From positions 1-50,786 of the forward strand of contig JAPOUQ010000109.1 in assembly GCA_026708585.1 (NCBI GenBank): a DNA stretch of 50,786 nt, given 5' to 3'. This stretch comes from Gammaproteobacteria bacterium. Lineage in GTDB: Bacteria > Pseudomonadota > Gammaproteobacteria > Arenicellales > Poriferihabitantaceae. The notes below the pieces were generated by a model, which was not told where the DNA came from, made no database searches, and saw nothing but the letters and a program-made list of their open reading frames with translations. A program made the position numbers and the translations under genes. Of this stretch, positions 17,591 through 26,688 are shown in pieces (the first letter of the stretch is position 1; each line of letters opens with the position of its first letter).

Positions 17591-18838
17591 ATGATAAAAA
17601 AACTTATTACTATTTCACTAACTCTGCTGGCCTTCACCGGCTGGAACTCGGCGACTGCTCAAGACACCATTAAGATGGGTGCATTGGCAACACTTGAAGG
17701 TGCATTTGCTGTTCTCGGAGAGGACGGTATGCGAGGTGTTAAAATGGCACTCGAAGAGTTTGGCTATGAAGCAGGCGGCAAGAAAATCGAGCTGATTACC
17801 GGTTCGTCTGATGCATCACCCGATAGTGCCTTGCGAGCTGCGAGGAAGTTGGTAGAGCAAGATGGTGTGCCGATATTAGTTGGACCATTGTCCGGTTCTG
17901 AGGGGCTAGCATTGAAGGATTATGCGAAAACTCAGCCGAATGTTACTTTCGTTAACGGTGTCTCGGCAGCCCAAGACACAACACTTCGCGAGCCCGCAGA
18001 TAACTTTTTTCGTTTCACAACGGATGGAGCGCAGTGGATGGCTGGTTTGGGTGAATATGCTTACAATGAAAAAGGTTACCGAAAACTGGCAGTTTTGGCA
18101 GAAGATTATTCTTTTCCATATACACAAGTTTTTGGTTTTCTTGAGCCCTTTTGCAGGCTCGGAGGACAGGCACCACTTGACGCTCGCTTTTGGGTTCCCA
18201 TCGGAAATAAAGACTTCTCCTCAGTTATTGCCGCCCTGCCTGACGATGTAGATGCGATTTATGTTGCACTAGGTGGTGCTGACGCAATCAATTTCCTAAC
18301 ACAATATGGACAAGCGGGTGGGGAATTACCGCTCATTGGCGGAAGCATCACCGTCGACCAAACCGTTTTGGGGTCTAGAGGCCGGATTCGTGAACACGTT
18401 GTTGGTATGCCTTCAGCCGGACCAATTTCCGACACATGGGATGATCCACTCTGGCAAGCATTTACCGATCAATATCGAAAACAATTTCCCGATGGTTTTC
18501 CGTCTCCATCTTTATTTGCACACGGATACTACATCAGCACCAAAGCAACACTGTTGGCTTTAGACAAAGTCAATGGGGATGTATCGGATGGCGGGAAAGC
18601 AATGCGAACTGCTTTGTCAAGTCTGACATTTGAAACACCGACAGGCACAGTGAGTCTAGACGAAAGGCGCCAAGCAATTGCTGATATATTTTTAACAGAA
18701 GTAACGGTTGACGACAATGATAATTTGGTGAATAAGACCATCAATGTGACTGGTCAAGTCAGCCAAACATTCGGACTGCCATATCAGGATTTTTTACAGT
18801 ATGGGCCCGTCAGTCGAGAAAATCCGAGGTGTGAATAA
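17591..18838 (+). CDS. Branched-chain amino acid-type ABC importer, periplasmic binding protein
   Basis: Periplasmic receptor of the Peripla_BP_6 family (415 residues). A signal peptide covers about residues 1-23 (MIKKLITISLTLLAF, then ATAQ). The mature protein starts with IKMGALATLEGAFAVLGEDG, the ligand-loop region of LivJ/LivK-like proteins; VLVGPLSGSEG-type sequence follows near residue 96 and ALGGADAINFL near 220. The ATG at 17591 has GGAG about nine bases upstream. These proteins bind amino acids, amides, urea or aromatic acids, so the family alone does not identify the ligand. The unusual downstream partners suggest a ligand other than leucine. Confidence 0.88.
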   Translation: MIKKLITISLTLLAFTGWNSATAQDTIKMGALATLEGAFAVLGEDGMRGVKMALEEFGYEAGGKKIELITGSSDASPDSALRAARKLVEQDGVPILVGPLSGSEGLALKDYAKTQPNVTFVNGVSAAQDTTLREPADNFFRFTTDGAQWMAGLGEYAYNEKGYRKLAVLAEDYSFPYTQVFGFLEPFCRLGGQAPLDARFWVPIGNKDFSSVIAALPDDVDAIYVALGGADAINFLTQYGQAGGELPLIGGSITVDQTVLGSRGRIREHVVGMPSAGPISDTWDDPLWQAFTDQYRKQFPDGFPSPSLFAHGYYISTKATLLALDKVNGDVSDGGKAMRTALSSLTFETPTGTVSLDERRQAIADIFLTEVTVDDNDNLVNKTINVTGQVSQTFGLPYQDFLQYGPVSRENPRCE

Positions 18839-18865
18839 ACTTGGGTTTAAGTCGAGAAAATCACC

Positions 18866-19657
18866 ATGGCTGGCTTGCAGGCTAGTGCTCTTTCAAAACT
18901 GCAAAGTGCTGGACGATATGCGTTGGAGCTTGAATCCGTAAGCTGTCATTTTGGTGCACTAGTAGCAATGGCAGATATCAACCTCACAGTTGAATCTGGA
19001 GAACGGCGCGCTGTGCTTGGTTCAAATGGTGCCGGAAAGACTACGCTGTTTAATGCCATAACTGGTGATTTTTCTCCTACCGCTGGGCGTGTTCGTTTGT
19101 TTGGGGAGGATGTCACTGATCTGCCAAGCCATGAACGGATTCGTCGTGGGCTTCGTCGAACTTACCAAATATCCCTGTTATTTCATGGCCTCAAGGTAAT
19201 TGACAATGTCTTTCTGGCATGCAGGGGAATAAGTCGAGGGCGATTTTCACTGCGACGACCTGTATCTGATGATTCAGCAATGGAGTCTGCTGAAAATCTG
19301 ATAGAGGTCGTCCATTTGACCGATGAACGTGATCGGTTAGTAGCCAATCTCAGCCATGGTCAGCAACGACAACTGGAAATTGCCCTTGCTTTAGCTGGGG
19401 CCCCCCGGCTCATTCTATTTGATGAGCCAGCAGCAGGTCTTTCTCCCACGGAGCGGTCTGTACTAGTCGAAATATTGCAGTCAATGCCTGAACACATAGG
19501 CTATATCATTATTGAGCATGACATGGACGTTGCTTTGCAAGTCGCTCAAAGTGTTACCATGATGCATAATGGAAGAATATTCAAGGAAGGCAATCCAGAA
19601 GAAATAGAAAACGATGTAGAAGTTCAACAACTCTACCTAGGTTCTGGACATGTCTAA
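18866..19657 (+). CDS. livG: Branched-chain amino acid-type ABC importer ATP-binding protein (LivG-like)
   Basis: One of the two ATPase subunits, 263 residues. Walker A GSNGAGKTT lies near residue 52, the signature LSHGQQRQLEIALAL near 154, Walker B LILFDEPAAGL near 178, and the switch His in IIIEHDMDVAL near 212. The LSHGQ variant and the long segment between Walker A and signature are typical of LivG. An N-terminal tail of about 18 residues precedes the ABC core. The next gene starts inside its end with an eight-base overlap (ATGTCTAA, 19650-19657). Confidence 0.9.
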   Translation: MAGLQASALSKLQSAGRYALELESVSCHFGALVAMADINLTVESGERRAVLGSNGAGKTTLFNAITGDFSPTAGRVRLFGEDVTDLPSHERIRRGLRRTYQISLLFHGLKVIDNVFLACRGISRGRFSLRRPVSDDSAMESAENLIEVVHLTDERDRLVANLSHGQQRQLEIALALAGAPRLILFDEPAAGLSPTERSVLVEILQSMPEHIGYIIIEHDMDVALQVAQSVTMMHNGRIFKEGNPEEIENDVEVQQLYLGSGHV

Positions 19658-21920
19658 AGCTAGACTAGCCAGTCGAAAAACGGGGTTGCAGATTCGAGGG
19701 CTTCATGTTTACTATGGACATTCTCATGTTCTGCAAGGCGTAGATCTTGAATTTGATGGAGGGATTCATGCAGTAGTGGGACGAAATGGCATGGGAAAAA
19801 CCACTTTGTGTAATGCGATTATGGGATTGCTTTCCATTGGTAGCGGTTCCATCCGGTTCAATGGTCAAGAGCTATCTGGACTACCTTCTTACAAAATTGC
19901 AGCAAATGGAATCGGCTATACGCCTCAAGGAAGAAGGTTATGGTCATCACTCACAGTAGATGAACACCTGCGTCTTATGGATAGTGGTGGTGCATGGTCA
20001 GTATCCCGAATTTACAGTACATTTCCTCGTCTCGCGGAACGATGGCGAAATGGTGCTGCTCAGCTTTCCGGTGGGGAACAGCAAATGTTGGCGATTTCGC
20101 GTGCTTTATTGCAGGATCCGGAACTGTTGATTTTTGATGAACCCACTGAAGGACTGGCTCCGGTAATTGTTGAACAGTTGCGACAGCTATTACTAGAGTT
20201 GGCTGAAGATCCTCAAATATCCATTCTTCTTATCGAACAGAATATTACTTTGGCAACTTCTGTCAGTCGTGATATTGCCATCATGGTAAATGGTCAAATC
20301 GGACGAATTATGTCATCAGCTGAATTAGCAAATGACCGGACTTTGCAAGAGCGGCTACTTGGAGTTGGCCGTCATTCGCATGAAGATATTGATATTGAGC
20401 CTGCATATAACACTGACTCTGATACTCAAAATTCAATTACTGAAGAAACAAGTCAAAAAAGGTCGAAGCTCCCGTCCACAATTGACACGGATATGTCTGT
20501 TACCGAGAGCCAAGATATAGCTGTGAAGGGATATACACCACCCCCAAAATGGTCAAGACAGGATTGGAGTAAACGGACAGAACGGATTGTACAATCTGAT
20601 TCGGAGTTGCCTTATCGACCATTCGACGACCGTCCACAGCCCTTGCTTACCAAATCTGATTCAGCCGGTTTAACGAGTACAAGGGAAACTATTTATGTCG
20701 CAGGAACTTTTGATACCAAGGGGAATGAACTCAACTACATTTGTGCATGCATTAGGAATAAAGGTATCAGAGTGCTTACGGTGGATCTCTCAACTAGTGG
20801 AAAATCATCTAAGGCCGATATTCCTCCACATATCGTAGCCGGTTATTATCCCGGAACATCTTCAGCAGTTTTCAGCAAAGACAGGGGAAAATCTATCAAG
20901 GCCCTGTCAGAGGCATTTGCAAACTGGATGGAACATCAAGGAGATATTGCCGGTATCATCTCAGCAGGAGGTTCAGGAGGCACAGCCTTGGTCACTCCAG
21001 CCATGCGAAAGCTACCGGTTGGTATTCCAAAGATCATGATTTCGACAGTAGCTTCCGGCGATGTGTCGCAGTACGTAGGGCCTTCTGATATTTGCATGAT
21101 GTACTCGGTTACTGATATACAAGGATTAAATGTTATTTCAAGAAAAGTTCTTGCGAATGGGGCAAATGCTTTAGTTGGAATGGTTGAGCAAGGGCAGACA
21201 GACAAAAAACAGTTAGGGCATAGTACCGAAGTGGAAGAAAAACCTGGTCTTGGAATCACGATGTTTGGGGTTACTACAGTTGCTGTTCAACAAATTATCC
21301 GGCATATTGAGGATCAATTTGATTGTTTAGTTTTTCACGCGACCGGTACGGGTGGCCGTTCAATGGAAAAACTAGTCGACAGCCGAATGCTATCTGGAGT
21401 TATTGATTTAACAACGACCGAAGTTTGTGACATGATCGTAGGTGGGGTGATGGCAGCTGACAAGGATAGATTCGATTCATTTATACGCACGGAAACTCCT
21501 TGGATTGGCTCGGTCGGTGCTATAGATATGGTTAATTTTGGAGCACGAAGCAGTGTGCCTAAGAAATTTCAGGACCGGCAATTCGTTGAGCACAACCCAC
21601 AAGTTACATTGATGCGTACAACCACAGAAGAAAATACACAAATCGGTAACTGGATCGCCCATAAGGTGAATCAGATGCAAGGTCCGGTCAGACTGTTGCT
21701 ACCTGAGGGTGGTGTATCTGCACTGGATGCGCCAGGTGAGGCGTTCTATTCTCCTGAAGTCAATGAGGCATTATTCGATGCAATTACCTCAAATATCATC
21801 GAAACCAGTAAACGGAAAGTCGTGAGGTTACCCTGCCATATCAACGATCCAGCATTTGCTTCGGCCACTGCAGATTGTTTGCAAGAGATCAAGAATACGG
21901 GAATAATGAGAAATGTCTGA
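19650..21920 (+). CDS. LivF-like ATPase fused to a UPF0261/Tm-1-like domain
   Basis: A 756-residue two-part protein. Residues 1-240 are a full LivF ATPase: Walker [10 protein letters not shown] (44-52), Q-loop region YTPQGRRLW, signature LSGGEQQML (139-147), Walker [12 protein letters not shown] (159-169) and LLIEQN (194-199). Residues about 241-345 are a polar linker with a Trp/Pro/Arg-rich piece ([18 protein letters not shown]). From 346 to about 750 runs a UPF0261 domain: [62 protein letters not shown] and [13 protein letters not shown]. This is the N-terminal half of plant and fungal Tm-1, a putative ATP-binding fold. The frame is continuous and overlaps both neighbours by eight bases. 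The fusion ties the Tm-1 domain to the importer ATPase at the membrane; its biochemical role is unknown. Confidence 0.88.
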   Translation: MSKARLASRKTGLQIRGLHVYYGHSHVLQGVDLEFDGGIHAVVGRNGMGKTTLCNAIMGLLSIGSGSIRFNGQELSGLPSYKIAANGIGYTPQGRRLWSSLTVDEHLRLMDSGGAWSVSRIYSTFPRLAERWRNGAAQLSGGEQQMLAISRALLQDPELLIFDEPTEGLAPVIVEQLRQLLLELAEDPQISILLIEQNITLATSVSRDIAIMVNGQIGRIMSSAELANDRTLQERLLGVGRHSHEDIDIEPAYNTDSDTQNSITEETSQKRSKLPSTIDTDMSVTESQDIAVKGYTPPPKWSRQDWSKRTERIVQSDSELPYRPFDDRPQPLLTKSDSAGLTSTRETIYVAGTFDTKGNELNYICACIRNKGIRVLTVDLSTSGKSSKADIPPHIVAGYYPGTSSAVFSKDRGKSIKALSEAFANWMEHQGDIAGIISAGGSGGTALVTPAMRKLPVGIPKIMISTVASGDVSQYVGPSDICMMYSVTDIQGLNVISRKVLANGANALVGMVEQGQTDKKQLGHSTEVEEKPGLGITMFGVTTVAVQQIIRHIEDQFDCLVFHATGTGGRSMEKLVDSRMLSGVIDLTTTEVCDMIVGGVMAADKDRFDSFIRTETPWIGSVGAIDMVNFGARSSVPKKFQDRQFVEHNPQVTLMRTTTEENTQIGNWIAHKVNQMQGPVRLLLPEGGVSALDAPGEAFYSPEVNEALFDAITSNIIETSKRKVVRLPCHINDPAFASATADCLQEIKNTGIMRNV

Positions 21921-22746
21921 ATCAAATCGTACAAGAATAATGAACAACTTTCGCGCTAAGGTGGCACAGGGAGAGCCGATTATTGGTGGCGGTGCAGGAA
22001 CAGGATTATCCGCAAAATGTGAAGAGGCTGGCGGAATTGATCTGATCGTAATTTACAACTCGGGCCGTTATCGTATGGCAGGTCGAGGTTCATTGTCCGG
22101 TCTTTTGGCCTATGGCAATGCCAACCAGATCGTCATGGATATGGCCAATGAGGTTTTGCCAATTGTTCGGAATGTACCGGTGCTCGCTGGCGTCAATGGT
22201 ACTGATCCATTTTGTATATTCGATCAATTTCTTGATCAAGTGCAATCAGTCGGGTTTTCCGGGGTGCAAAATTTCCCGACAGTCGGTCTGTTTGATGGCA
22301 ACTTTCGTGCCAACCTTGAAGAGACCGGAATATCCTATGCTCAAGAAGTAGAAATGATAGCTTTGGCCAATCAAAAGGGGTTATTGACTACTCCTTATGT
22401 GTTTAGCGAGAACGATGCCCGGGCTATGACTGAAGCAGGTGCAGATATTATCGTCTGTCATCTTGGCTTAACTACGGGAGGATCAATCGGCGCAGAAACC
22501 TCATTGCAACTTGAGCAATGTCCAAAAATAGTTGATTCATGGGCAAAGGCAGCACTCACGGTCAACCCGGAGGTGCTTATCCTAGTGCATGGCGGTCCTG
22601 TAGCAATGCCTCCTGATGCTCAATATATATTGTCAAATACCACTCACTGTCATGGGTTTTATGGTGCTTCTTCGATGGAGAGGCTGCCAACGGAAACCGC
22701 TTTAATAGCACAAACCAAAGCCTTTAAGGCGATTCAAAGAGGATAA
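21913..22746 (+). CDS. TIM-barrel protein, PEP-hydrolase-like (C-terminal half of Tm-1)
   Basis: The 277-residue cytoplasmic protein belongs to the PEP_hydrolase-like TIM-barrel family (PF09370), which forms the C-terminal half of Tm-1. Visible blocks are [79 protein letters not shown] and the closing HGGP and [12 protein letters not shown]. The glycine-rich loops near residues 21-28 and 225-228 would bind a phosphate. It starts inside the end of the fusion gene (ATGTCTGA overlap), so the two Tm-1 halves are made in a fixed ratio. The true reaction of the family is not established. Confidence 0.87.
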   Translation: MSESNRTRIMNNFRAKVAQGEPIIGGGAGTGLSAKCEEAGGIDLIVIYNSGRYRMAGRGSLSGLLAYGNANQIVMDMANEVLPIVRNVPVLAGVNGTDPFCIFDQFLDQVQSVGFSGVQNFPTVGLFDGNFRANLEETGISYAQEVEMIALANQKGLLTTPYVFSENDARAMTEAGADIIVCHLGLTTGGSIGAETSLQLEQCPKIVDSWAKAALTVNPEVLILVHGGPVAMPPDAQYILSNTTHCHGFYGASSMERLPTETALIAQTKAFKAIQRG

Positions 22747-22751
22747 CGGTC

Positions 22752-24683
22752 ATGTCTGGAAATATCATAGGTTCATTGATCATTTGGTTGATCGCTATCA
22801 TTGTTGTCATCGTGATGGTGGTCTATATGCTCAATTGGTTGTATTTCCGTTCCAATAGAGGGGTGGCTTTCGTTCGGACAGGGTTAGGTGGAGAGAAAGT
22901 TGTCATTAATGGAGGTGCACTTGTTCTTCCAATTATTCATGAAATTACTGAGGTTAATCTGAATGTCGTTCGGATACCGGTTGTGGCGATCGAGAGTGCC
23001 GCACTTATATCGAGGGACAGAATGCGTGTTGATATCAAAGCCGAATTTTTTGTTCGGGTGATTCAACAACCGGAATCAGTATCGAATGCTGCTTCTACAT
23101 TAGGTCGTCGTACGACAGAACCTGATCAACTTGTTGAACTACTTTCGGGAAAGTTTATCGGTTCGCTACGAGCTGTTGCTTCACAGATGACGCTTGATGA
23201 AATGCATGAAAATCGTGAAAGTATTCAAACAAGACTTGAAGAACGCGCAATTGCCTTACTTTCTCAAAATGGTTTGGAACTTGAATCGGTTGCCATAACA
23301 GAACTCAATCAAACGGATTTGGAGTTCTTTAATCCTTCCAATCGTTTCGATGCTGAAGGTATGACTGAGTTAATCGAAACAATTGAATCTAGACGAAAGT
23401 TACGCAATGATATAGAGCAGTCTTCGATGGTTGCTATTCGAGAAAGAAATCTTGCCGCAGAAAAAGAGGCACTCAAGCTTGAACAAGAAAGTGAGAATTC
23501 ACGGTTAGAGAAAGAGCGCCAGATTGAAGCGATTCGAGCAGAACAAAAAGCGGATATCCAGAAATCGAGGGTTTCCATGGAGGCTGATGCAGAGCGAACG
23601 AGAATCGAAACCGAGCACAACACTAAAGAGATGGAGATTGATCGACAAAGTACTCTTGAAGCGACAGAAATTGCTGCCCGGGAAGAAGTAGAAAAGGTAC
23701 GCATCGCCAAAGAAAAATCAACTCGTACCGAGCAAATTAAACAGCGTCAATCAATTGAGCATGAAGAAATTCGTGCAAATGAACAGCTTGAGTTGGCAAG
23801 AATGGAGCAGGAAAAGAACTTGCAAACTGCACGGGTCGAACGTGACAAGATTATTCGGTCACAAGAAATTTCTCAAGATAAAAGTGTTCAAGAAGCTGAG
23901 ATTTCTGCACATGAGGAACTAGAAAGGGCGCGAATCGCTTCCGAGCGTGATATTCACGAAGCTCGTATTGAAAAGGAAAGGCAACTGAGAAGACTTGAGT
24001 TAGAGAGAGAGACGGTTCTAGAGCTTGCTGAGATTGAACGACAAATTAGTATTCTGAACAAGCAGGTTGAACAACAATCTGCGAAAATTAAGAATGAAAC
24101 TGCTCGGGCAAAAGCGATTGAGGCCGAGGAGCAAGTTAACACCTCAAGAGAGCAGGAAATTGCCGAAAGGACAGCCGCCGTCGATAAATTGATTGCCTCA
24201 AAAGATGCTGAAGTGAAGAAAATCCAAGCAGAGGCGGAACAGTTCTCCGAAGCCATCAAGACCGAAGCCCAACGCCTTCGTTACGAAGCAGAAAACATCC
24301 TTTCCGACAATGCACGAGCAGGAATATTGCGTGATAAACTGATCGAGCGGCTTGAAGGGATTATTCGTGAGAGTGCGAAGCCGATGGAACAAATCGAAGG
24401 AATCAAAATTCTTCATGTTGATGGGGTATCGAATACAGGTAGTGCTAGCAAGTTATCGCCCACAGATGAAGTAATTGATAGCATTCTCCGCTACCGGGCG
24501 CAGGCCCCTTTGATTGACGAGATGATGAAGGAAGTGGGCATACCAGACCCGAATGTTAGCAGGGGAATGGGTGAGATATTTCGAGCTGCGAAAGATGCCA
24601 AGGGATTAATTCAACCCACCAAGGAGGATGTCTCCCCTAGCAATACGGAAGAAAAAAATCCTGATCAAGAACCAAAAGGTTAA
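22752..24683 (+). CDS. Flotillin-like SPFH membrane scaffold protein (YqiK/FloT type)
   Basis: Flotillins organise membrane microdomains and scaffold protein complexes at the inner membrane. The 643 residues start with one membrane segment (about 5-32), followed by an SPFH/PHB domain (about 33-200, with VRTGLGGEKVVINGG and LSGKFIGSLRAVASQMTLDEM). A very long charged coiled coil (about 210-540) carries recurring EE-ERARIE-ER-type heptad blocks, longer than in E. coli YqiK (about 550 residues). The C-terminal part (540-643) contains GVSNTGSASKLSPTDEVIDS. It starts five bases after the TIM-barrel gene and ends two bases before the SRPBCC gene, so it belongs to the importer operon. A scaffold for the ABC/Tm-1 proteins is an inference. 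Confidence 0.87.
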   Translation: MSGNIIGSLIIWLIAIIVVIVMVVYMLNWLYFRSNRGVAFVRTGLGGEKVVINGGALVLPIIHEITEVNLNVVRIPVVAIESAALISRDRMRVDIKAEFFVRVIQQPESVSNAASTLGRRTTEPDQLVELLSGKFIGSLRAVASQMTLDEMHENRESIQTRLEERAIALLSQNGLELESVAITELNQTDLEFFNPSNRFDAEGMTELIETIESRRKLRNDIEQSSMVAIRERNLAAEKEALKLEQESENSRLEKERQIEAIRAEQKADIQKSRVSMEADAERTRIETEHNTKEMEIDRQSTLEATEIAAREEVEKVRIAKEKSTRTEQIKQRQSIEHEEIRANEQLELARMEQEKNLQTARVERDKIIRSQEISQDKSVQEAEISAHEELERARIASERDIHEARIEKERQLRRLELERETVLELAEIERQISILNKQVEQQSAKIKNETARAKAIEAEEQVNTSREQEIAERTAAVDKLIASKDAEVKKIQAEAEQFSEAIKTEAQRLRYEAENILSDNARAGILRDKLIERLEGIIRESAKPMEQIEGIKILHVDGVSNTGSASKLSPTDEVIDSILRYRAQAPLIDEMMKEVGIPDPNVSRGMGEIFRAAKDAKGLIQPTKEDVSPSNTEEKNPDQEPKG

Positions 24684-24685
24684 TC

Positions 24686-25123
24686 ATGCCCACTGTCTAT
24701 GCGTCAACTTTAATACCGGCATCGATTGAGCGCGTCTGGACAACGATTAGGGATTTTAATGCTCTTCCTACTTGGCATCCCTTGATCGCACAAAGCCGAA
24801 TTGAGGGGTACAAGACTGTTGATCAAGTCGGTTGTATTCGAGCTTTTCGCCTTAAGGATGGTGATTCAATACGCGAACAGTTGCTGGCTTTATCCGACTT
24901 CGAGTATTCGCTCACTTATTCCATTCTAGAGAGTCCCATGCCGGTTACCAATTATCTCGCTAGAATCCAGCTCATGCCGCTCACAGATTCAAATTCTACA
25001 TTTGCCGAGTGGAGTGCTGAATTTTCCTGTCCCAGTGATCAAACGACGACGCTAGTGGAGCTTGTTGAAAAGAGGGTATTTCAAGGAGGATTGACTGCTC
25101 TCAAAGAAAGATTTGGAGGATAA
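24686..25123 (+). CDS. SRPBCC (START-like) ligand-binding protein
   Basis: The 145-residue cytoplasmic protein matches the polyketide-cyclase/Bet v1-like fold that encloses a hydrophobic ligand. It shows the typical opening ASTLIPASIERVWTTIRDFNALPTWHP, then GCIRAF-LKDG, REQLLALSD and the long C-terminal helix ending GLTALKERFGG. No catalytic motif is evident. The protein is clearly paralogous to the N-terminal part of the next gene product, indicating tandem duplication (shared DFN...WHP, REQLLALSD/RERLLSLSD and QLMPLTD/QLKPITD blocks). Its stop is one base from the next start. A role in holding a hydrophobic or aromatic substrate of the operon is plausible. Confidence 0.85.
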   Translation: MPTVYASTLIPASIERVWTTIRDFNALPTWHPLIAQSRIEGYKTVDQVGCIRAFRLKDGDSIREQLLALSDFEYSLTYSILESPMPVTNYLARIQLMPLTDSNSTFAEWSAEFSCPSDQTTTLVELVEKRVFQGGLTALKERFGG

Positions 25124-25124
25124 A

Positions 25125-26609
25125 GTGATCAAGTTGTTCAGAAGTACTGTGATTGACGCACCGATTGCTGATGTCTGGAAGATTCTTCGTGATTTCAATG
25201 GACATCATAAATGGCACCCGGCAATTTCGCATAGCTACATTGAGGATGAGAAAAGCGCAGATCAAATTGGCGCCATACGGAATTTTACATTAGCTAATGG
25301 CGGGGCAGTGCGCGAGCGACTATTATCACTATCTGACGAGGATTACTCATTTCGTTATGAGATTGTAGAAAGTGATTTGCCAATTTCAAACTATCGTGCA
25401 AAGGTTCAGTTAAAACCCATTACTGATAATAACCAAACCTTCTGGATATGGAGCTCAAGTTTTGAAACATCACCGGAGCAGGAAACGGAGATTACACAAA
25501 GCATCAGCAAGGAAATATACGAAGCAGGATTTCAAAGTATCCGTGACAAATTGAGTAAGGACCATAGATCCTTTAATGCGGTAAGTACCCATCAGATTCC
25601 AAATGAAAGTATTCTAAAAGCAAAGGAGATGGTTATTAGTCATTTTGGTGGTCCCGAAGTCTTTTTTGAAAAGGACATCGAAATTCCTCCTCCTCGCTCT
25701 GGTCAAGTTCGAATCAGACAACTTGCCATAGGAGTCAACTATATTGATATCTACTGTCGTAATGGCAGTTTTGACTTTATAGATGTGCCGGCTGTGCTCG
25801 GCTTTGAAGCGGCGGGCGAAGTTGATATGGTTGGTGATGGAGTCACTCAATTTTATCCAGGACAACGGGTCGCATATGCTTGTCCTCCCCCGGGCGCATA
25901 CGCTTCGGCTCGTAATATGAATGCATCCTCGTTGGTTCTTCTTCCGGAACAGGTTAGTATTGAGTTAGCAGCGGGTGCGTTGTTGAAGGGAATGACCACG
26001 GAAATTCTGTTGCATCGAGTTCATCGGTTGCAGCCCGGTCAGACTATCTTGGTCTATGCTCCTGCTGGGGGCGTTGGTCATCTACTTTGCCAATGGGCGA
26101 CTCACATCGGTGCAACGGTTATCGGATGTACTTCCTCAAGAGAGAAAATAGAGATTGCCAAGAAAGCAGGGTGTCATCATGTGATCGTTCCTGGTGCAAC
26201 CGGCATAGTTTCACAAATTCATGAGCTCACCGATGGGCGTGGAGTGGATGTAATCCTTGATGGAGTTGGCAAAGACTCTTTTCATCACTCGATAAAGTCT
26301 TTGGGAAAAGGCGGTCATCTTATCTGTTATGGACAAGCCTCAGGTCGCATTAACAATTGGGATTTAAATCAGGCGAAGCCAAAATCGATCACCATCTCCA
26401 GCCCCTATTTTTATGACTATATTGATTCGCCAGAATCTTTGAAGGCTGTTAGTGATAATCTATTTCAAGCTATTAATCAGGGTGTCATTAATGTTGAGTT
26501 AAAGCATAAATATCCCCTAGTTGATGTAGCCAAAGCGCATCGTTTACTTGAAGGGAGGCAGAGCACTGGTTCTATCATTCTTTCATCAGATAAAGTTGTT
26601 GAATCATGA
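25125..26609 (+). CDS. SRPBCC domain fused to a zinc-free quinone-oxidoreductase-type MDR
   Basis: GTG at 25125 is the preferred start: GGAGG at 25115-25119 lies five bases upstream. An in-frame TTG at 25113 would sit inside the upstream gene. The 494-residue product has a START-like domain (about 1-145) paralogous to the preceding protein, a short linker, and a medium-chain reductase domain (about 165-490). The latter shows GVNYIDIYCRNG, VLGFEAAGEV, and the NADPH-binding APAGGVGHLLCQWA near residue 308. The structural- and catalytic-zinc cysteine patterns of alcohol dehydrogenases are absent, as in Qor-type quinone or enone reductases. Fusion suggests that the ligand held by the START fold is passed to the reductase. 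It is the last gene of the operon, followed by a hairpin. Confidence 0.85.
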   Translation: MIKLFRSTVIDAPIADVWKILRDFNGHHKWHPAISHSYIEDEKSADQIGAIRNFTLANGGAVRERLLSLSDEDYSFRYEIVESDLPISNYRAKVQLKPITDNNQTFWIWSSSFETSPEQETEITQSISKEIYEAGFQSIRDKLSKDHRSFNAVSTHQIPNESILKAKEMVISHFGGPEVFFEKDIEIPPPRSGQVRIRQLAIGVNYIDIYCRNGSFDFIDVPAVLGFEAAGEVDMVGDGVTQFYPGQRVAYACPPPGAYASARNMNASSLVLLPEQVSIELAAGALLKGMTTEILLHRVHRLQPGQTILVYAPAGGVGHLLCQWATHIGATVIGCTSSREKIEIAKKAGCHHVIVPGATGIVSQIHELTDGRGVDVILDGVGKDSFHHSIKSLGKGGHLICYGQASGRINNWDLNQAKPKSITISSPYFYDYIDSPESLKAVSDNLFQAINQGVINVELKHKYPLVDVAKAHRLLEGRQSTGSIILSSDKVVES

Positions 26610-26618
26610 AGGTTTGAA

Positions 26619-26663
26619 TTTGGTGTAACTGCTCGCCCATTTATGGGGCAAGCAGTTACCAAA
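26619..26663. terminator. inverted repeat between convergent genes, probable bidirectional terminator
   Basis: A long hairpin: TTTGG (bulge) TAACTGCT (one mismatch) GCCC pairs with GGGC, AGCAGTTA and CCAAA around a short ATTTATG loop. It begins ten bases after the stop of the SRPBCC-reductase gene and ends 26 bases before the stop of the minus-strand glycosyltransferase. Flanking A and T runs are short, so termination may be factor-assisted. It marks the right border of the importer/Tm-1 operon. Confidence 0.65.
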
Positions 26664-26688
26664 AAACTAGAAAATGGAGAAAATCGGA

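Noticed and set aside
23309-24416. Serine-rich open frames on the minus strand opposite the flotillin gene
   Set aside because: They are antisense images of the Glu/Ala/Arg-rich coiled coil, a common artefact.
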